Source: JBBAAP01 sp043808305 | GTDB lineage: Bacteria > Planctomycetota > MHYJ01 > JACQXL01 | Assembly: GCA_043808305.1 (NCBI GenBank) | Contig: JAZDFB010000113.1 | Span: 1-27,051, forward strand | Length of the DNA stretch: 27,051 nucleotides | Direction of reading: 5' to 3' | Shown: positions 15,943 to 23,970 of the stretch, piece after piece | Numbering within the stretch: position 1 is the first letter of the stretch | Layout: the number at the start of each line of letters is the position of its first letter | Notes under the pieces: generated by a model | Databases searched by the model: none | What the model was told of the DNA's origin: nothing | The model's input: only the letters and a program-made list of their open reading frames with translations | Made by a program: the position numbers and the translations under genes

Positions 15943-16499
15943 TGTATTACGAAATCAGATTTGCGGGTTTCGGCGGACAGGGTATCATCAAGTCGGGCGA
16001 GATTGCCGGCAAGGCCGCAATAAATAATGACAAGTATTTTGCGACGATGGTCCAGAACTACGGGCCGGAATCACGGGGCGGGTCGTCAAGCGCCCAAGTG
16101 ATTATTTCGGATAGCCAGATAGCTTATCCGATTATCACGCAGCCGGACATCCTGGTGGTAATGTCACAGGAGGCTTACAGCAAATATGCCGCGGAACTGA
16201 AACCCGGCGGGATAATGCTGGTGGAAGAGGATATGGTTAATTTGGGAAATCCGCCTGCGAATATCAGGATTGTCAAAGTGCCGGCCACCCGACTGGCCGA
16301 AGAATCCGGCAAGAAAATGGTCGCCAATATTGTGATGTTGGGAGCGCTGAAAGTATTTATTGAAGCGCTTACGAAAGAAGCCCTGGTATCCGCCATTAAA
16401 TCCACTGTTCCGCCCGGAACCGAGGAGGTTAATCTTAAGGCGTTCCAGAAGGGGATTGACTGCGCTTCAGCGTTTAACAATAAGGTCAATAAGACGTGA
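15942..16499 (+). CDS. korC: 2-oxoacid:ferredoxin oxidoreductase, gamma subunit (KorC-like)
   Basis: A 185-residue CoA-side gamma subunit. It starts with RFAGFGGQGIIKSGEIAGKAA, visible as GFGGQGI plus the following helix. NYGPESRGGSSSAQVIIS and NIVMLGALKVF are both typical of the family. The start overlaps the korB stop. A C-G-A-A-loop hairpin (TCCCGC / GCGGGA, 16539-16554) lies in the 88-nt gap before the next gene; it resembles dispersed palindromes rather than a terminator. Confidence 0.92.
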   Translation: MYYEIRFAGFGGQGIIKSGEIAGKAAINNDKYFATMVQNYGPESRGGSSSAQVIISDSQIAYPIITQPDILVVMSQEAYSKYAAELKPGGIMLVEEDMVNLGNPPANIRIVKVPATRLAEESGKKMVANIVMLGALKVFIEALTKEALVSAIKSTVPPGTEEVNLKAFQKGIDCASAFNNKVNKT

Positions 16500-16587
16500 A
16501 TAGGCCTGGTCGAGGCTGATTTTATAGGTGGTAGTTTGTCCCGCCGAAGCGGGATTGCTTCAACTGCCGAAGTATCAGGAAGAAAAG

Positions 16588-16935
16588 ATGAAAGCCAATA
16601 ACAAAATAGCTGATTCATCGGAACAGGCACAGGTGGAAATCATCAAGGTGCCAAACGGTGAGATCAGGATTCTGCGGGACCGTTGCAAAGGATGCGGGTG
16701 CTGCGTCCAGTTCTGCCCCAATAATGTTTTGGAAATGTCCAAGGAATATAACCGCAAGGGGTATCACTTTCCCGTGGTAAAAAATCCCCAAGCCTGCACC
16801 GGGTGCAAAGCCTGCTATAAATCCTGCCCGGCAGGCCATAAGGTATATCTCGGTCCCAATTCACCGGAGTGTATTCGCTGTCTGAAATGCCAGGAGAAAT
16901 GCCCGGCTGATTCAATAGAAAACGAATATTTTTAA
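16588..16935 (+). CDS. korD: Ferredoxin subunit with three [4Fe-4S] motifs (KorD-like)
   Basis: ATG 16588 is chosen because GGAAGAAAAG precedes it; an in-frame GTG at 16528 lacks such a site. The 115-residue product has three complete CxxCxxCxxxCP motifs: CKGCGCCVQFCP, CTGCKACYKSCP and CIRCLKCQEKCP. The usual delta subunit of 2-oxoacid oxidoreductases has two. It presumably carries electrons from the TPP enzyme to soluble ferredoxin. It is read in the same direction as korABC and is probably the last gene of that operon. Confidence 0.88.
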   Translation: MKANNKIADSSEQAQVEIIKVPNGEIRILRDRCKGCGCCVQFCPNNVLEMSKEYNRKGYHFPVVKNPQACTGCKACYKSCPAGHKVYLGPNSPECIRCLKCQEKCPADSIENEYF

Positions 16936-16988
16936 GCCGCAGATTACACAGATTAAAATACTATTTGGAATTTGAGATTTGGATTTTA
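16936..16988. repeat. Two short dispersed-repeat motifs between korD and selB
   Basis: CAGATTACACAGATTA (16940-16955) recurs, inverted, inside mutL at about 21566-21581. ATTTGGAATTTGAGATTTGG (from 16963) resembles 18959-18985. Both look like low-complexity interspersed repeats. They fill most of the 60-nt gap, leaving selB without a visible ribosome site. Confidence 0.6.
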
Positions 16989-16995
16989 GCGTTTT

Positions 16996-18912
16996 ATGGA
17001 ATACATCCTTATCAGCACCGCCGGCCACGTCGACCACGGCAAAAGCACTTTAATCAAGGCGCTCAGCGGCATTGACCCGGACCGCCTGAAAGAGGAAAAA
17101 GAGCGGGAGATGACCATTGACATCGGCTTTGCCAACTTCCTCCTGCCCAGCGGCCGCTGCGCCCAGGTGATTGATGTGCCCGGCCACGAGCGCTTTATCA
17201 AGAACATGCTCACCGGCATAAATACGGTTGATTTAGTCCTGTTCCTGGTAGATGCCAACGAAAGCATCAAGCCTCAGACTCTGGACCACTTTAATATCCT
17301 GAAATTATTAGATTTCAAGGTCGGTATTATTGTCTTAACCAAGATTGACCTGGTTAACCAGGAACGCCTTGAAGAAACTATGATGGAGGTGGCCGAATTG
17401 GTTAAAGACAGTTTCTTGGAAAATGCGCCGGTTATAAAGGTTTCGGCCGTGACCGGCACCGGCATAACAGAGCTTGTCCAGACCATAGACCGGCTGGTTC
17501 CGGACGTTCAGCAGCGAAACAGGAATTTACCTGTCCGCCTGCCTGTTGACCGGGTTTTTACGATGAGCGGTTCAGGCACGGTTATCACGGGCACGCTGGT
17601 CAGCGGGATATTAAAAATCAATGACCCGCTTGAAATACTGCCCCAGAAGGGACAAGTCCGGGTGCGCCAGATTCAGTCCTATGGCGGCAAAGCGCCCCAA
17701 GCCGTGGCCGGACAACGGGTTGGCATAAATCTGGCCGGTGTCAAGAAAGAAGACCTGGTCCGGGGCAATACCTTAGCGGCACCGGGCTATATCGAACCTA
17801 CCTCTGTTTTTGACGCCGCCATCGAAGTCACCCCTGACAGTCTATTTCCCCTTAAGAATTATACCCGGCTCAGATTGCATATCGGCACGGGTGAATTCCT
17901 TGGCCGGATTATTTTGCTGGATAAAGACCGGCTTGAACCCGGCCAACGGGGACTGATTCAATTCAAATCCGAAGCACCGCTGGCCATAGTCAAAGACGAC
18001 CGGTTTATTCTCCGCCTCTACGCACCGATTGTCGTGGTCGGAGGCGGACGCGTTATGGATGCGCATCCAACCAAGCATAAGCGGTTTCAGGATGAACTGA
18101 TACAACAACTTGAAGCCCTGGAATCGGCCAGCCCCGAAGAATCGGTTGGCCAGGTATTGATTAACGCCGGGCTCAATATCCTTAAAATTACCGAGATTAT
18201 TGACAAGGTAAACCTGCCCCGCCCGGAGGTGGAAAATATTATCAAAGGGTTGGTGACCAAAGGTGAGATTATAAATCTGCCTTCCCATCCGGACCATATG
18301 ATGCATATCCAGAACTTTGATTTATTGAAAGAGAAGATTGTCCAAATATTAGGAGACTTCCATAAGAATCAACCGCTGAAGTTGAATATTCCGGACAAGG
18401 AAATAAAGATAAAATTAGGTGCGGTTGAAACAATGGGAGGTTTCATTGATAAGGCCATTAACGAACTGGCGAAAGAAAACAAAGTGTCTGTTGCGGGTAA
18501 TTCATTAAGGCTTGCCAGCCATGCTATCCAGTTAAACCCCAAGCAGGAACAATCAAGGCAGAAGATAGAAATGGCTTATTTAAGCAACCTATTTGGACCG
18601 CCCGGATTTGAGGCTATGACGCAGGCCTTGGGCATAAAATCCCAGGCCGCTTCGGAAACAATAGCCGCGCTGAAGGAAATGGGCCTGCTGGTAAGTCTGC
18701 CTGACGGCATAATTATGCACCAATCGGCAATCGCCAAGGCTTCAGAACTTATCAAGGATTATCTGTCCAAGCACGAAAATATCAAAGCCGGCGATTTCGC
18801 AAAATTATTGCCTACTTCCCGCAAATATGCGATTCCTTTACTGGAGTATTTGGATAGCATTAAATTGACTAAACGGGTTGGTGATGTAAGAATCCTGGCG
18901 GATAAACACTAA
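16996..18912 (+). CDS. selB: Selenocysteine-specific elongation factor
   Basis: SelB delivers Sec-tRNA(Sec) to UGA codons and binds the SECIS hairpin. The 638-residue protein begins with a translational GTPase domain (GHVDHGKSTL, DVPGHERFIKNM, TKIDLV), then EF-Tu-like domains with RVFTMSGSGTVITGTLVSG, and a C-terminal half of winged-helix repeats ending SIKLTKRVGDVRIL, where SECIS binding resides. The length is near E. coli SelB (614). GTG/TTG alternatives are not needed; ATG 16996 directly precedes the G1 motif at residue 8. It is followed by selC 93 nt later. Confidence 0.97.
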   Translation: MEYILISTAGHVDHGKSTLIKALSGIDPDRLKEEKEREMTIDIGFANFLLPSGRCAQVIDVPGHERFIKNMLTGINTVDLVLFLVDANESIKPQTLDHFNILKLLDFKVGIIVLTKIDLVNQERLEETMMEVAELVKDSFLENAPVIKVSAVTGTGITELVQTIDRLVPDVQQRNRNLPVRLPVDRVFTMSGSGTVITGTLVSGILKINDPLEILPQKGQVRVRQIQSYGGKAPQAVAGQRVGINLAGVKKEDLVRGNTLAAPGYIEPTSVFDAAIEVTPDSLFPLKNYTRLRLHIGTGEFLGRIILLDKDRLEPGQRGLIQFKSEAPLAIVKDDRFILRLYAPIVVVGGGRVMDAHPTKHKRFQDELIQQLEALESASPEESVGQVLINAGLNILKITEIIDKVNLPRPEVENIIKGLVTKGEIINLPSHPDHMMHIQNFDLLKEKIVQILGDFHKNQPLKLNIPDKEIKIKLGAVETMGGFIDKAINELAKENKVSVAGNSLRLASHAIQLNPKQEQSRQKIEMAYLSNLFGPPGFEAMTQALGIKSQAASETIAALKEMGLLVSLPDGIIMHQSAIAKASELIKDYLSKHENIKAGDFAKLLPTSRKYAIPLLEYLDSIKLTKRVGDVRILADKH

Positions 18913-18936
18913 TGGCCAAGTATCAAATTCCAGACA

Positions 18937-18985
18937 GTTTGGGAATTGGGATTTGTTATTTATTTGGAATTTGGATATTGGAACC
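18937..18985. repeat. AT-rich GGAATTTGG-type dispersed repeat
   Basis: A degenerate tandem of TTTGGGAATTGGGATTTG and ATTTGGAATTTGGATATTGG, related to 16963-16988. It occupies the gap between selB and selC; no promoter for selC is recognisable in it. Confidence 0.5.
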
Positions 18986-19005
18986 TGTAATTTAAAGGTA
19001 AATGT

Positions 19006-19099
19006 GGAGGTGAAATGGGTCTGGTGGCCCTCCTGGTCTTCAAAGCCAGTGTGCCTCGTAATCGGGGTAGGTAGGTTCGATTCCTATGCACCTCCGCCA
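19006..19099 (+). tRNA. selC: tRNA-Sec (anticodon UCA)
   Basis: A 94-nt tRNA with encoded CCA. Acceptor GGAGGTG (19006-19012) pairs with CACCTCC (19089-19095); the eighth pair is an A/G mismatch; discriminator G. The D-arm is long (GGGTC-TGGT-GGCCC). The anticodon arm is CTGGT-CTTCAAA-GCCAG with TCA at 19040-19042. A long variable arm (about 7 bp with TAAT loop) and a T-arm GTAGG-TTCGATT-CCTAT follow. Long variable arm, enlarged D-stem and UCA anticodon together identify tRNA-Sec. It decodes the UGA codons proposed in this window. Confidence 0.97.
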
Positions 19100-19235
19100 T
19101 ACATTTTTAATCCTCAAATGTGCTGACGTTGAACAGCCGGATATTTTCTTGACAGAAACAGAGTTTTTCTCTACTAATCGTTATAAAAACAATAAAAAGG
19201 AGTTTGTCAGGGTTGGAATTACGGATTCCGGGCCA

Positions 19236-20612
19236 ATGAAAAAAAATCATATGAATCTGAAGATAACGGTTTTGGCAGCGATGTTTTTAATGATAACTAT
19301 TGGGGGATGCGAAGAAAAACCGTTAGCCAATCAATCTAAATCAGATATTGAAAAACTTATCCAACAACTCAGCGCAGATGAGCGGAATCCCCGCGAGTCA
19401 GTTCAAATAGAATTAGCAGCAATAGGTAAAAAGTTAATCGGAGAATACCGAAAAATCAAGTGGAAAATTAAAATGGGGGAAGTAGACAAAACTAATGAAT
19501 TAAATAATTGCAAAGAGAAAATATCCGAACTTGCTAAAAATCTGTCTGAAGCAAATCAAAATAAAGACCCCGAAATAAAGAGTCGGGCTAAACAAATCCA
19601 GCAAAGCCTTTTCAGGTTGACTCAATGCGAGATTGCCTTTTCCTCAAAGCGGCACACTAAAGGAGACGAGGCTTCCGTTCACCCTAACCACAAAGAGGAA
19701 TCGGAAATTTATGTTATGGATGCAGAAGGGAAAAATATAGTCAGGCTAACGGGAAATAATACATCTGATGGCAGGCCTGCTTGGAATCCGGATGGTTCTA
19801 AGATTTTTTTTGTGGCAGGGAAAGATATTTGTATAATGGATGCGGATGGACAAAACCAAATCAAGTTAGCAGAAGGAACGACTCCTCAGTGGAACCGCGA
19901 TGGAACTAAAATTACTTTTGTGTCGGAAGGAGGGGTTAATATAGTTGACCTTGACGGCAAAAATCATAACAAATTATTAAAGAAAGGATTTAGTCTAGCA
20001 TTGAGCCCGTATGGGACAAAAATCGCTTATGCAACATCAGAAGGCACAAATGAAGAGAAAAATCTTAAATACTTTATCCATATAATGGATGCCAATGGTA
20101 AAAACCAAATTAAATTATCAGAAGGAGAAAATTTTCATTGGAGTTCGGATAGCACAATTACATTCATTGTAGAAGTGCGGGATACGAAAGATTATTATAA
20201 AGTACTTACCTCTGATATTTATCTAATAGACATTAATACAAAAGAACGTAAAAAAATAACCAAAGAAGAAATGTATATTTATCAGCCTAACCTCCTTAAT
20301 GCTGATAAAACCAAAATTGCCTTTGAATCAGGAGGGAAAATCTATGTCATGGATACAGACGGTGAAAACCGGAGAGAGTTAACTAAAACTCGAGGTCATT
20401 CTCCTGTCTGGAGCCCGGACGGCTCGAAAATTCTTTTCCAAAATACAGCCGAACTCTGACCGTACGTCCGGCATACGATCTACGTGATAGATCAGGACGG
20501 AACAAATCTAAAACAATTAACAGAAGAAACCGTTTGCAATCTTACTCAGATACCGGTTTGGAATCCCATATCAGTAAAAGAAATTGCTGACTTGTTTCTG
20601 AGTAATGACTAG
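19236..20612 (+). CDS. TolB-like beta-propeller lipoprotein interrupted by in-frame UGA
   Basis: ATG 19236 (or 19251) starts a lipoprotein signal ending in the lipobox I-G-G-C. A helical, charged region (about residues 40-140) precedes TolB/PD40-type repeats, recognisable by IYVMDADG, SPDGSKI and WNPDG motifs. UGA at 20457-20459 (residue 408) cuts the last blade in the middle: after it the frame reads HTIYVIDQDGTNLKQLTEE and PVWNP, clearly the continuation of the propeller, to UAG 20610-20612 (458 residues). UGA is therefore either Sec, with hairpin 20477-20493 as SECIS, or a nonsense change (for example CGA to UGA) or sequencing error. Repeats of this kind bind proteins or glycans at the envelope. 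Base composition is more AT-rich than its neighbours. Confidence 0.75.
20477..20493 (+). promoter_or_regulatory. Possible SECIS hairpin in the lipoprotein gene
   Basis: GATCTA, loop CGTGA, TAGATC: a 6-bp stem starting 17 nt after UGA 20457-20459, loop with G at position 2. The sequence encodes the conserved repeat motif IYVID, whose codons are naturally near-palindromic, so coincidence is plausible. Confidence 0.35.
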
Positions 20613-20815
20613 TGGTTCATAATATTTAAATTTGTGGGTAAAGACGCTTAAGCCGAATTCGGGCATTCTTGGTCGTGAATTACCAAACCAATTAGACCCC
20701 TAACAAGGGCAGTTCTTTAAGCATTTTTGATGCTTCAGGGCTTAAACCAATTGCGAAATGGCTCCAAGAACTCTCCACCAAATAAATTGTTCATTTAGAT
20801 AGGTATTAATTAATA

Positions 20816-22597
20816 TCACCGCTTAAAGAACTTGCCTATCTGTGCTTTGGAGAATTTGTATATGGCTGGTCGGCCGTGCGGGCAGGTGGCTTTGTAGCCG
20901 CTCTTTTCCGCTAAATCCAACAGGGCCTTTATCTCCTGGCCGGACATCGGGTCTCCGGCCTTGATGGCCGCCTTGCAGGCCATCATCTTGACCATCTTAT
21001 CCAGTACCTTCCTGCGGTCTGATTTAGAGATATCATCATCAGCCAGCTCGTCCAGCAAAGATTTGATAAACTCGGCCATATCAATCTTTGTCAATAATGC
21101 CGGCACGGCCAGTATCCGAACGGTGTTCCTGCCGAACTCCTCGACCTCCAGTCCGATATCCTTCAGATACTCCGCCGCCTCGCGGACCAGCAGGAACTGC
21201 TTATAGGTCAGCTCTATTGACTGCGTCAGCAATAACCGCTGTTTCAGGACGCTGCCGGTCGAGAACTGTTCCATAAACGCCGTATAAAGCAGGCGCTCGT
21301 GCAAGGCGTGCTGGTCTATTATGACCATGCCATCCGAGACCTCCATTATAATGTAAGAGTTGTGGATTTGTATGAATGAGGGTCTGCCGGTCGGCCAGTC
21401 GGCCAGCCCGCCGGTGGGTCTGTCCGGAAATGTTTCATTTGACTGAGAGACCGGTTGACCGGTTGACTGACCGGTTTCTTTCCCGCCGAAGAAATCCATC
21501 ATCGCTTTCATTGTCTCGTTCTGTGCTAATTCCTGAGGTATTGCATCTCCCTGTTTTAAGTTATTAATCTGTGTAATCTGTCCCACGGGAGGCAGTAGCT
21601 CTGTCCGTGTCTCGCCAACCAGTTTTCCTCTGATAGTCGAAATAATCCGATCGTGCAGCTGCCAGGCGTTGCGGAAACGCACCTCTATCTTGGTCGGGTG
21701 GGCGTTGACATCCACCTGCGACTGGTCGATATCGATAAACAAGACCACGAACGGGTATTGTCCCGAAGGTATCAGCGAAAAATACGACTGCCCGATAGCC
21801 CGGCTGATAACCCGGTCGCGGATGTAACGGCGGTTGACATAATAGAACTGGTATTTGGAATTAGGCCGGGTATATTCCGGGCGCGACATATACGCCCTGA
21901 TGTCCAGGTCTTCGGACCGGTATTCGATATATTCAAGCTGGCCGGCCGTGTCATTCCCGAAAAACTGCCTGATGCGCTCCATTAAATCATCAGTCGCCGG
22001 CAGGTTGATTAACTGCTTATCCTGGTGCTTGAGCAAAAAGCGCACCTCCGGGTGCGATAAGGCGAATCTGGTAACTGCGTCGGTGATATGACCCAGCTCC
22101 ACGGGCGGGCTTTTGAGGAACCTGCGCCGGGCCGGGGTATTGAAAAAGATGTTCTCCACGGTGATGCTCGTGCCGGGCGCGCCGGCAGCCGGCTTGGGTT
22201 CGGATACCCGGCCGCCTGAGGCGGTAATCTCGTATGCCTCGGTCCGGTCAACAGTCCGGGACACCAACCTGACCTGCCCGATGGCGCCGATGCTGGCCAG
22301 CGCCTCGCCCCGGAACCCGAACGTCCGGACGGCAAACAGGTCTTCCTCGGTATCTATCTTGCTGGTCGAATGCTGTTTGAATACCAGCGGCAGGTCGTCC
22401 GCCAGGATGCCCCGGCCGTCGTCGGTGATGCGGATAACCCGTTTTCCGCCTTCTTCAACATAGACCTCTATTGACCGGGCGCCGGCGTCAAGCGAGTTCT
22501 CTATCAGTTCCTTGACCACCGAGGCCGGCCGTTCGATAACCTCGCCGGCTGCTATTTTATCTGCCAGCAATTGGGACAGAACTTTTATCCTATTCAT
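20816..22597 (-). CDS. mutL: DNA mismatch repair protein MutL
   Basis: A 593-residue MutL with the N-terminal GHKL ATPase motifs (ENSLDAGA, ITDDGRGI, TFGFRGEALASIG, NTPARRRFLK). A variable linker (about residues 340-410) precedes the C-terminal dimerisation/endonuclease domain. That domain shows DQHALHERLLYT, ACKAAIKAGDPM and CPHGRP, the motif set of nicking MutL. In DQHAxxExxxxE the last Glu is Thr. The linker contains Gly/Pro/Thr-rich repeats and an in-frame copy of a dispersed repeat. The gene starts 7 nt after the glcF-like gene on the same strand, so they are probably cotranscribed. Confidence 0.96.
   Translation of the reverse strand: MNRIKVLSQLLADKIAAGEVIERPASVVKELIENSLDAGARSIEVYVEEGGKRVIRITDDGRGILADDLPLVFKQHSTSKIDTEEDLFAVRTFGFRGEALASIGAIGQVRLVSRTVDRTEAYEITASGGRVSEPKPAAGAPGTSITVENIFFNTPARRRFLKSPPVELGHITDAVTRFALSHPEVRFLLKHQDKQLINLPATDDLMERIRQFFGNDTAGQLEYIEYRSEDLDIRAYMSRPEYTRPNSKYQFYYVNRRYIRDRVISRAIGQSYFSLIPSGQYPFVVLFIDIDQSQVDVNAHPTKIEVRFRNAWQLHDRIISTIRGKLVGETRTELLPPVGQITQINNLKQGDAIPQELAQNETMKAMMDFFGGKETGQSTGQPVSQSNETFPDRPTGGLADWPTGRPSFIQIHNSYIIMEVSDGMVIIDQHALHERLLYTAFMEQFSTGSVLKQRLLLTQSIELTYKQFLLVREAAEYLKDIGLEVEEFGRNTVRILAVPALLTKIDMAEFIKSLLDELADDDISKSDRRKVLDKMVKMMACKAAIKAGDPMSGQEIKALLDLAEKSGYKATCPHGRPAIYKFSKAQIGKFFKR
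21565..21581 (-). repeat. In-frame dispersed repeat inside mutL linker
   Basis: On the - strand this reads ACAGATTACACAGATTA and is translated within GQITQINN. 16 bases are identical to the intergenic copy at 16940-16955. It lies in the nonconserved linker, where an insertion is tolerated. Confidence 0.65.
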
Positions 22598-22604
22598 AAA
22601 TTTT

Positions 22605-23882
22605 CTAAATGGTATCAGCCAGCATACTAATGGCGTGGCGGACCTTGACCCGGCCCTTATCAGCCGAACCGAGCAGATATTCCAACTGCATCATACAACC
22701 CGGGCAGTTGGTGACCACGACATCGGGATTAGATTTGACAATGCCGTCCAACCGGGCCTGGCCGATGCGCCGGGACAGCTCCGGATACTTAAAACCGAAC
22801 AACCCGCCCCCGCCGCAGCACAGGTCGACCTCGGATTCACAATAGGCAGTTGCCTTGCGCAGGAACGACCTTATCATCTCCGGCGACTTATTCCAGGTGG
22901 AATGACATGGAGCGTGATAAAATGTAGACTGCGGAATGTTCCAGCCAGAGGCTGGTCCGCCTCCGGCGGAGAGTTCTGAATTATAAATTGCAGGTTGCCG
23001 CTCCAGACAGAATTCCATCACATCCATTATCTTAGGATTGCTCTGTGTCCTCTGTATCTCTGTGGCTAATAACAAGGAATATTCCGTTTTAAGCATCCGG
23101 CCGCAGGTAGCGCAGGCAGTCAGGACGATGTCAGCGCCCTTAAGCGCTTTGATATTCTGTCGGGCCAGGCGCCGGGCGGTCCGGATATCGCCCGAAAGCA
23201 ATGCCGGCAGTCCGCAGCATAACTGGTCCTGCGGGATATAGTAATCCACGCCCATCTTATCCAGCACCTTGATGATATCGCCCAGCACTTCAGGGTAGAT
23301 ATAATTTATGGCGCACCCGACGAATATAGCCACCTTCGGCTTATTCTCTTTGCGCTCTTTGCTTCTGAGCGCCATAAAAGCGCCATGGCGCTTCGGCGCC
23401 ATTTGCGACAAATAGAAATTCAGCGCCGGTTCCTTGGCCAGCCGCGGTATCTTGGCCGTCAGCTCGCCCAGCGCCAGGGGCAGATGCCGGAGCGGCGGCG
23501 CAGAGCTTCTTACTAAAGGAGCAAACAGCCGCAGTACCTTCATTGCCAGATCATAGAGCCGGCGGTGCGGCAGAATCCAGTTAAACCCGATCCATACCGG
23601 CAGAGGCAGTCCCTTTTCCCGAACCGCCTGAGCCCGGCCGGATTTGAACGCCTTGCCGGTCTCGACCAGCGACGGGCAATTCTCTTCGCAACGCAGGCAC
23701 ATCAGGCAGGAGTTGATAATCTCACGTGACCGGCTGGAATGTATGGGCAATTGTTCCTTGAGAAAGGCAATGCGTCCCCGGGCTACCAGGGCCTCGTCCT
23801 TGAGCGCGGCGAATACCGGGCAGACCGACCGGCACTGGCCGCATTTAGCGCATCTCTCTAAAATCTCGGTATCATTATTCAT
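22605..23882 (-). CDS. GlcF-like Fe-S (CCG-domain) oxidoreductase subunit
   Basis: A 425-residue protein; ATG 23882 is chosen because the preceding 9 in-frame codons are dispersed-repeat sequence. Two ferredoxin motifs, CAKCGQCRSVCP (residues 11-22) and CLMCLRCEENCP, are followed by two CCG domains (CCGLPALLSG, CATCGRML, HAPCHSTW, CCGGGGLFGFK, CPGCMMQLEYLL). This is the layout of the iron-sulfur subunit of glycolate or D-lactate oxidase complexes, paired with the FAD subunit gene just upstream. Between the CCG domains, residues coded by 22941-23069 include palindromes and a dispersed repeat, apparently inserted in frame. The electron acceptor is unknown. Confidence 0.88.
   Translation of the reverse strand: MNNDTEILERCAKCGQCRSVCPVFAALKDEALVARGRIAFLKEQLPIHSSRSREIINSCLMCLRCEENCPSLVETGKAFKSGRAQAVREKGLPLPVWIGFNWILPHRRLYDLAMKVLRLFAPLVRSSAPPLRHLPLALGELTAKIPRLAKEPALNFYLSQMAPKRHGAFMALRSKERKENKPKVAIFVGCAINYIYPEVLGDIIKVLDKMGVDYYIPQDQLCCGLPALLSGDIRTARRLARQNIKALKGADIVLTACATCGRMLKTEYSLLLATEIQRTQSNPKIMDVMEFCLERQPAIYNSELSAGGGPASGWNIPQSTFYHAPCHSTWNKSPEMIRSFLRKATAYCESEVDLCCGGGGLFGFKYPELSRRIGQARLDGIVKSNPDVVVTNCPGCMMQLEYLLGSADKGRVKVRHAISMLADTI
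22941..22970. repeat. Two abutting perfect palindromes inside the glcF-like gene
   Basis: CCAGCC-AGA-GGCTGG (22941-22955) is directly followed by TCCGCC-TCC-GGCGGA (22956-22970). Each is a 6-bp stem with a 3-nt loop. They encode the Gly/Ser-rich stretch SAGGGPASGW in frame on the - strand. Confidence 0.75.
23041..23069. repeat. CTCTGTG-type dispersed repeat inside the glcF-like gene
   Basis: The + strand reads CTCTGTGTCC then TCTGTATCTCTGTGGCTAA. It matches the intergenic copy at 23941-23970 in the same orientation. On the - strand it is translated in frame as part of LATEIQRTQS. Confidence 0.75.
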
Positions 23883-23883
23883 C

Positions 23884-23970
23884 TTTTGCCACAGAGCCGC
23901 AGAGCACACGGAGGCCGCCGAACAATATTATTAATTATATTCTCTGTGCCCTCTGTGTCTCCGTGGCTAA
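23884..23970. repeat. Inverted pair of CTCTGTG-type dispersed repeats
   Basis: GCCACAGAG-type copy at 23888-23914 and its inverted partner at 23941-23970 (ending CTCCGTGGCTAA) flank an AT-rich centre. They could fold into an imperfect hairpin of about 25 bp between the glcD-like and glcF-like genes. The right copy overlaps the last codons of the glcD-like gene. Confidence 0.65.

Noticed and set aside
16497..16620. UGA ending korC is followed by about 35 open codons and a CGAA-loop hairpin.
   Set aside because: The loop is about 46 nt away, outside the SECIS range. korC is full length at the UGA, and the hairpin looks like a dispersed palindrome.
20719..20735. AAGCAT-TTTTG-ATGCTT hairpin between the convergent lipoprotein and mutL genes, considered as a terminator.
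   Set aside because: Short AT-rich stem and no T-run on either strand.
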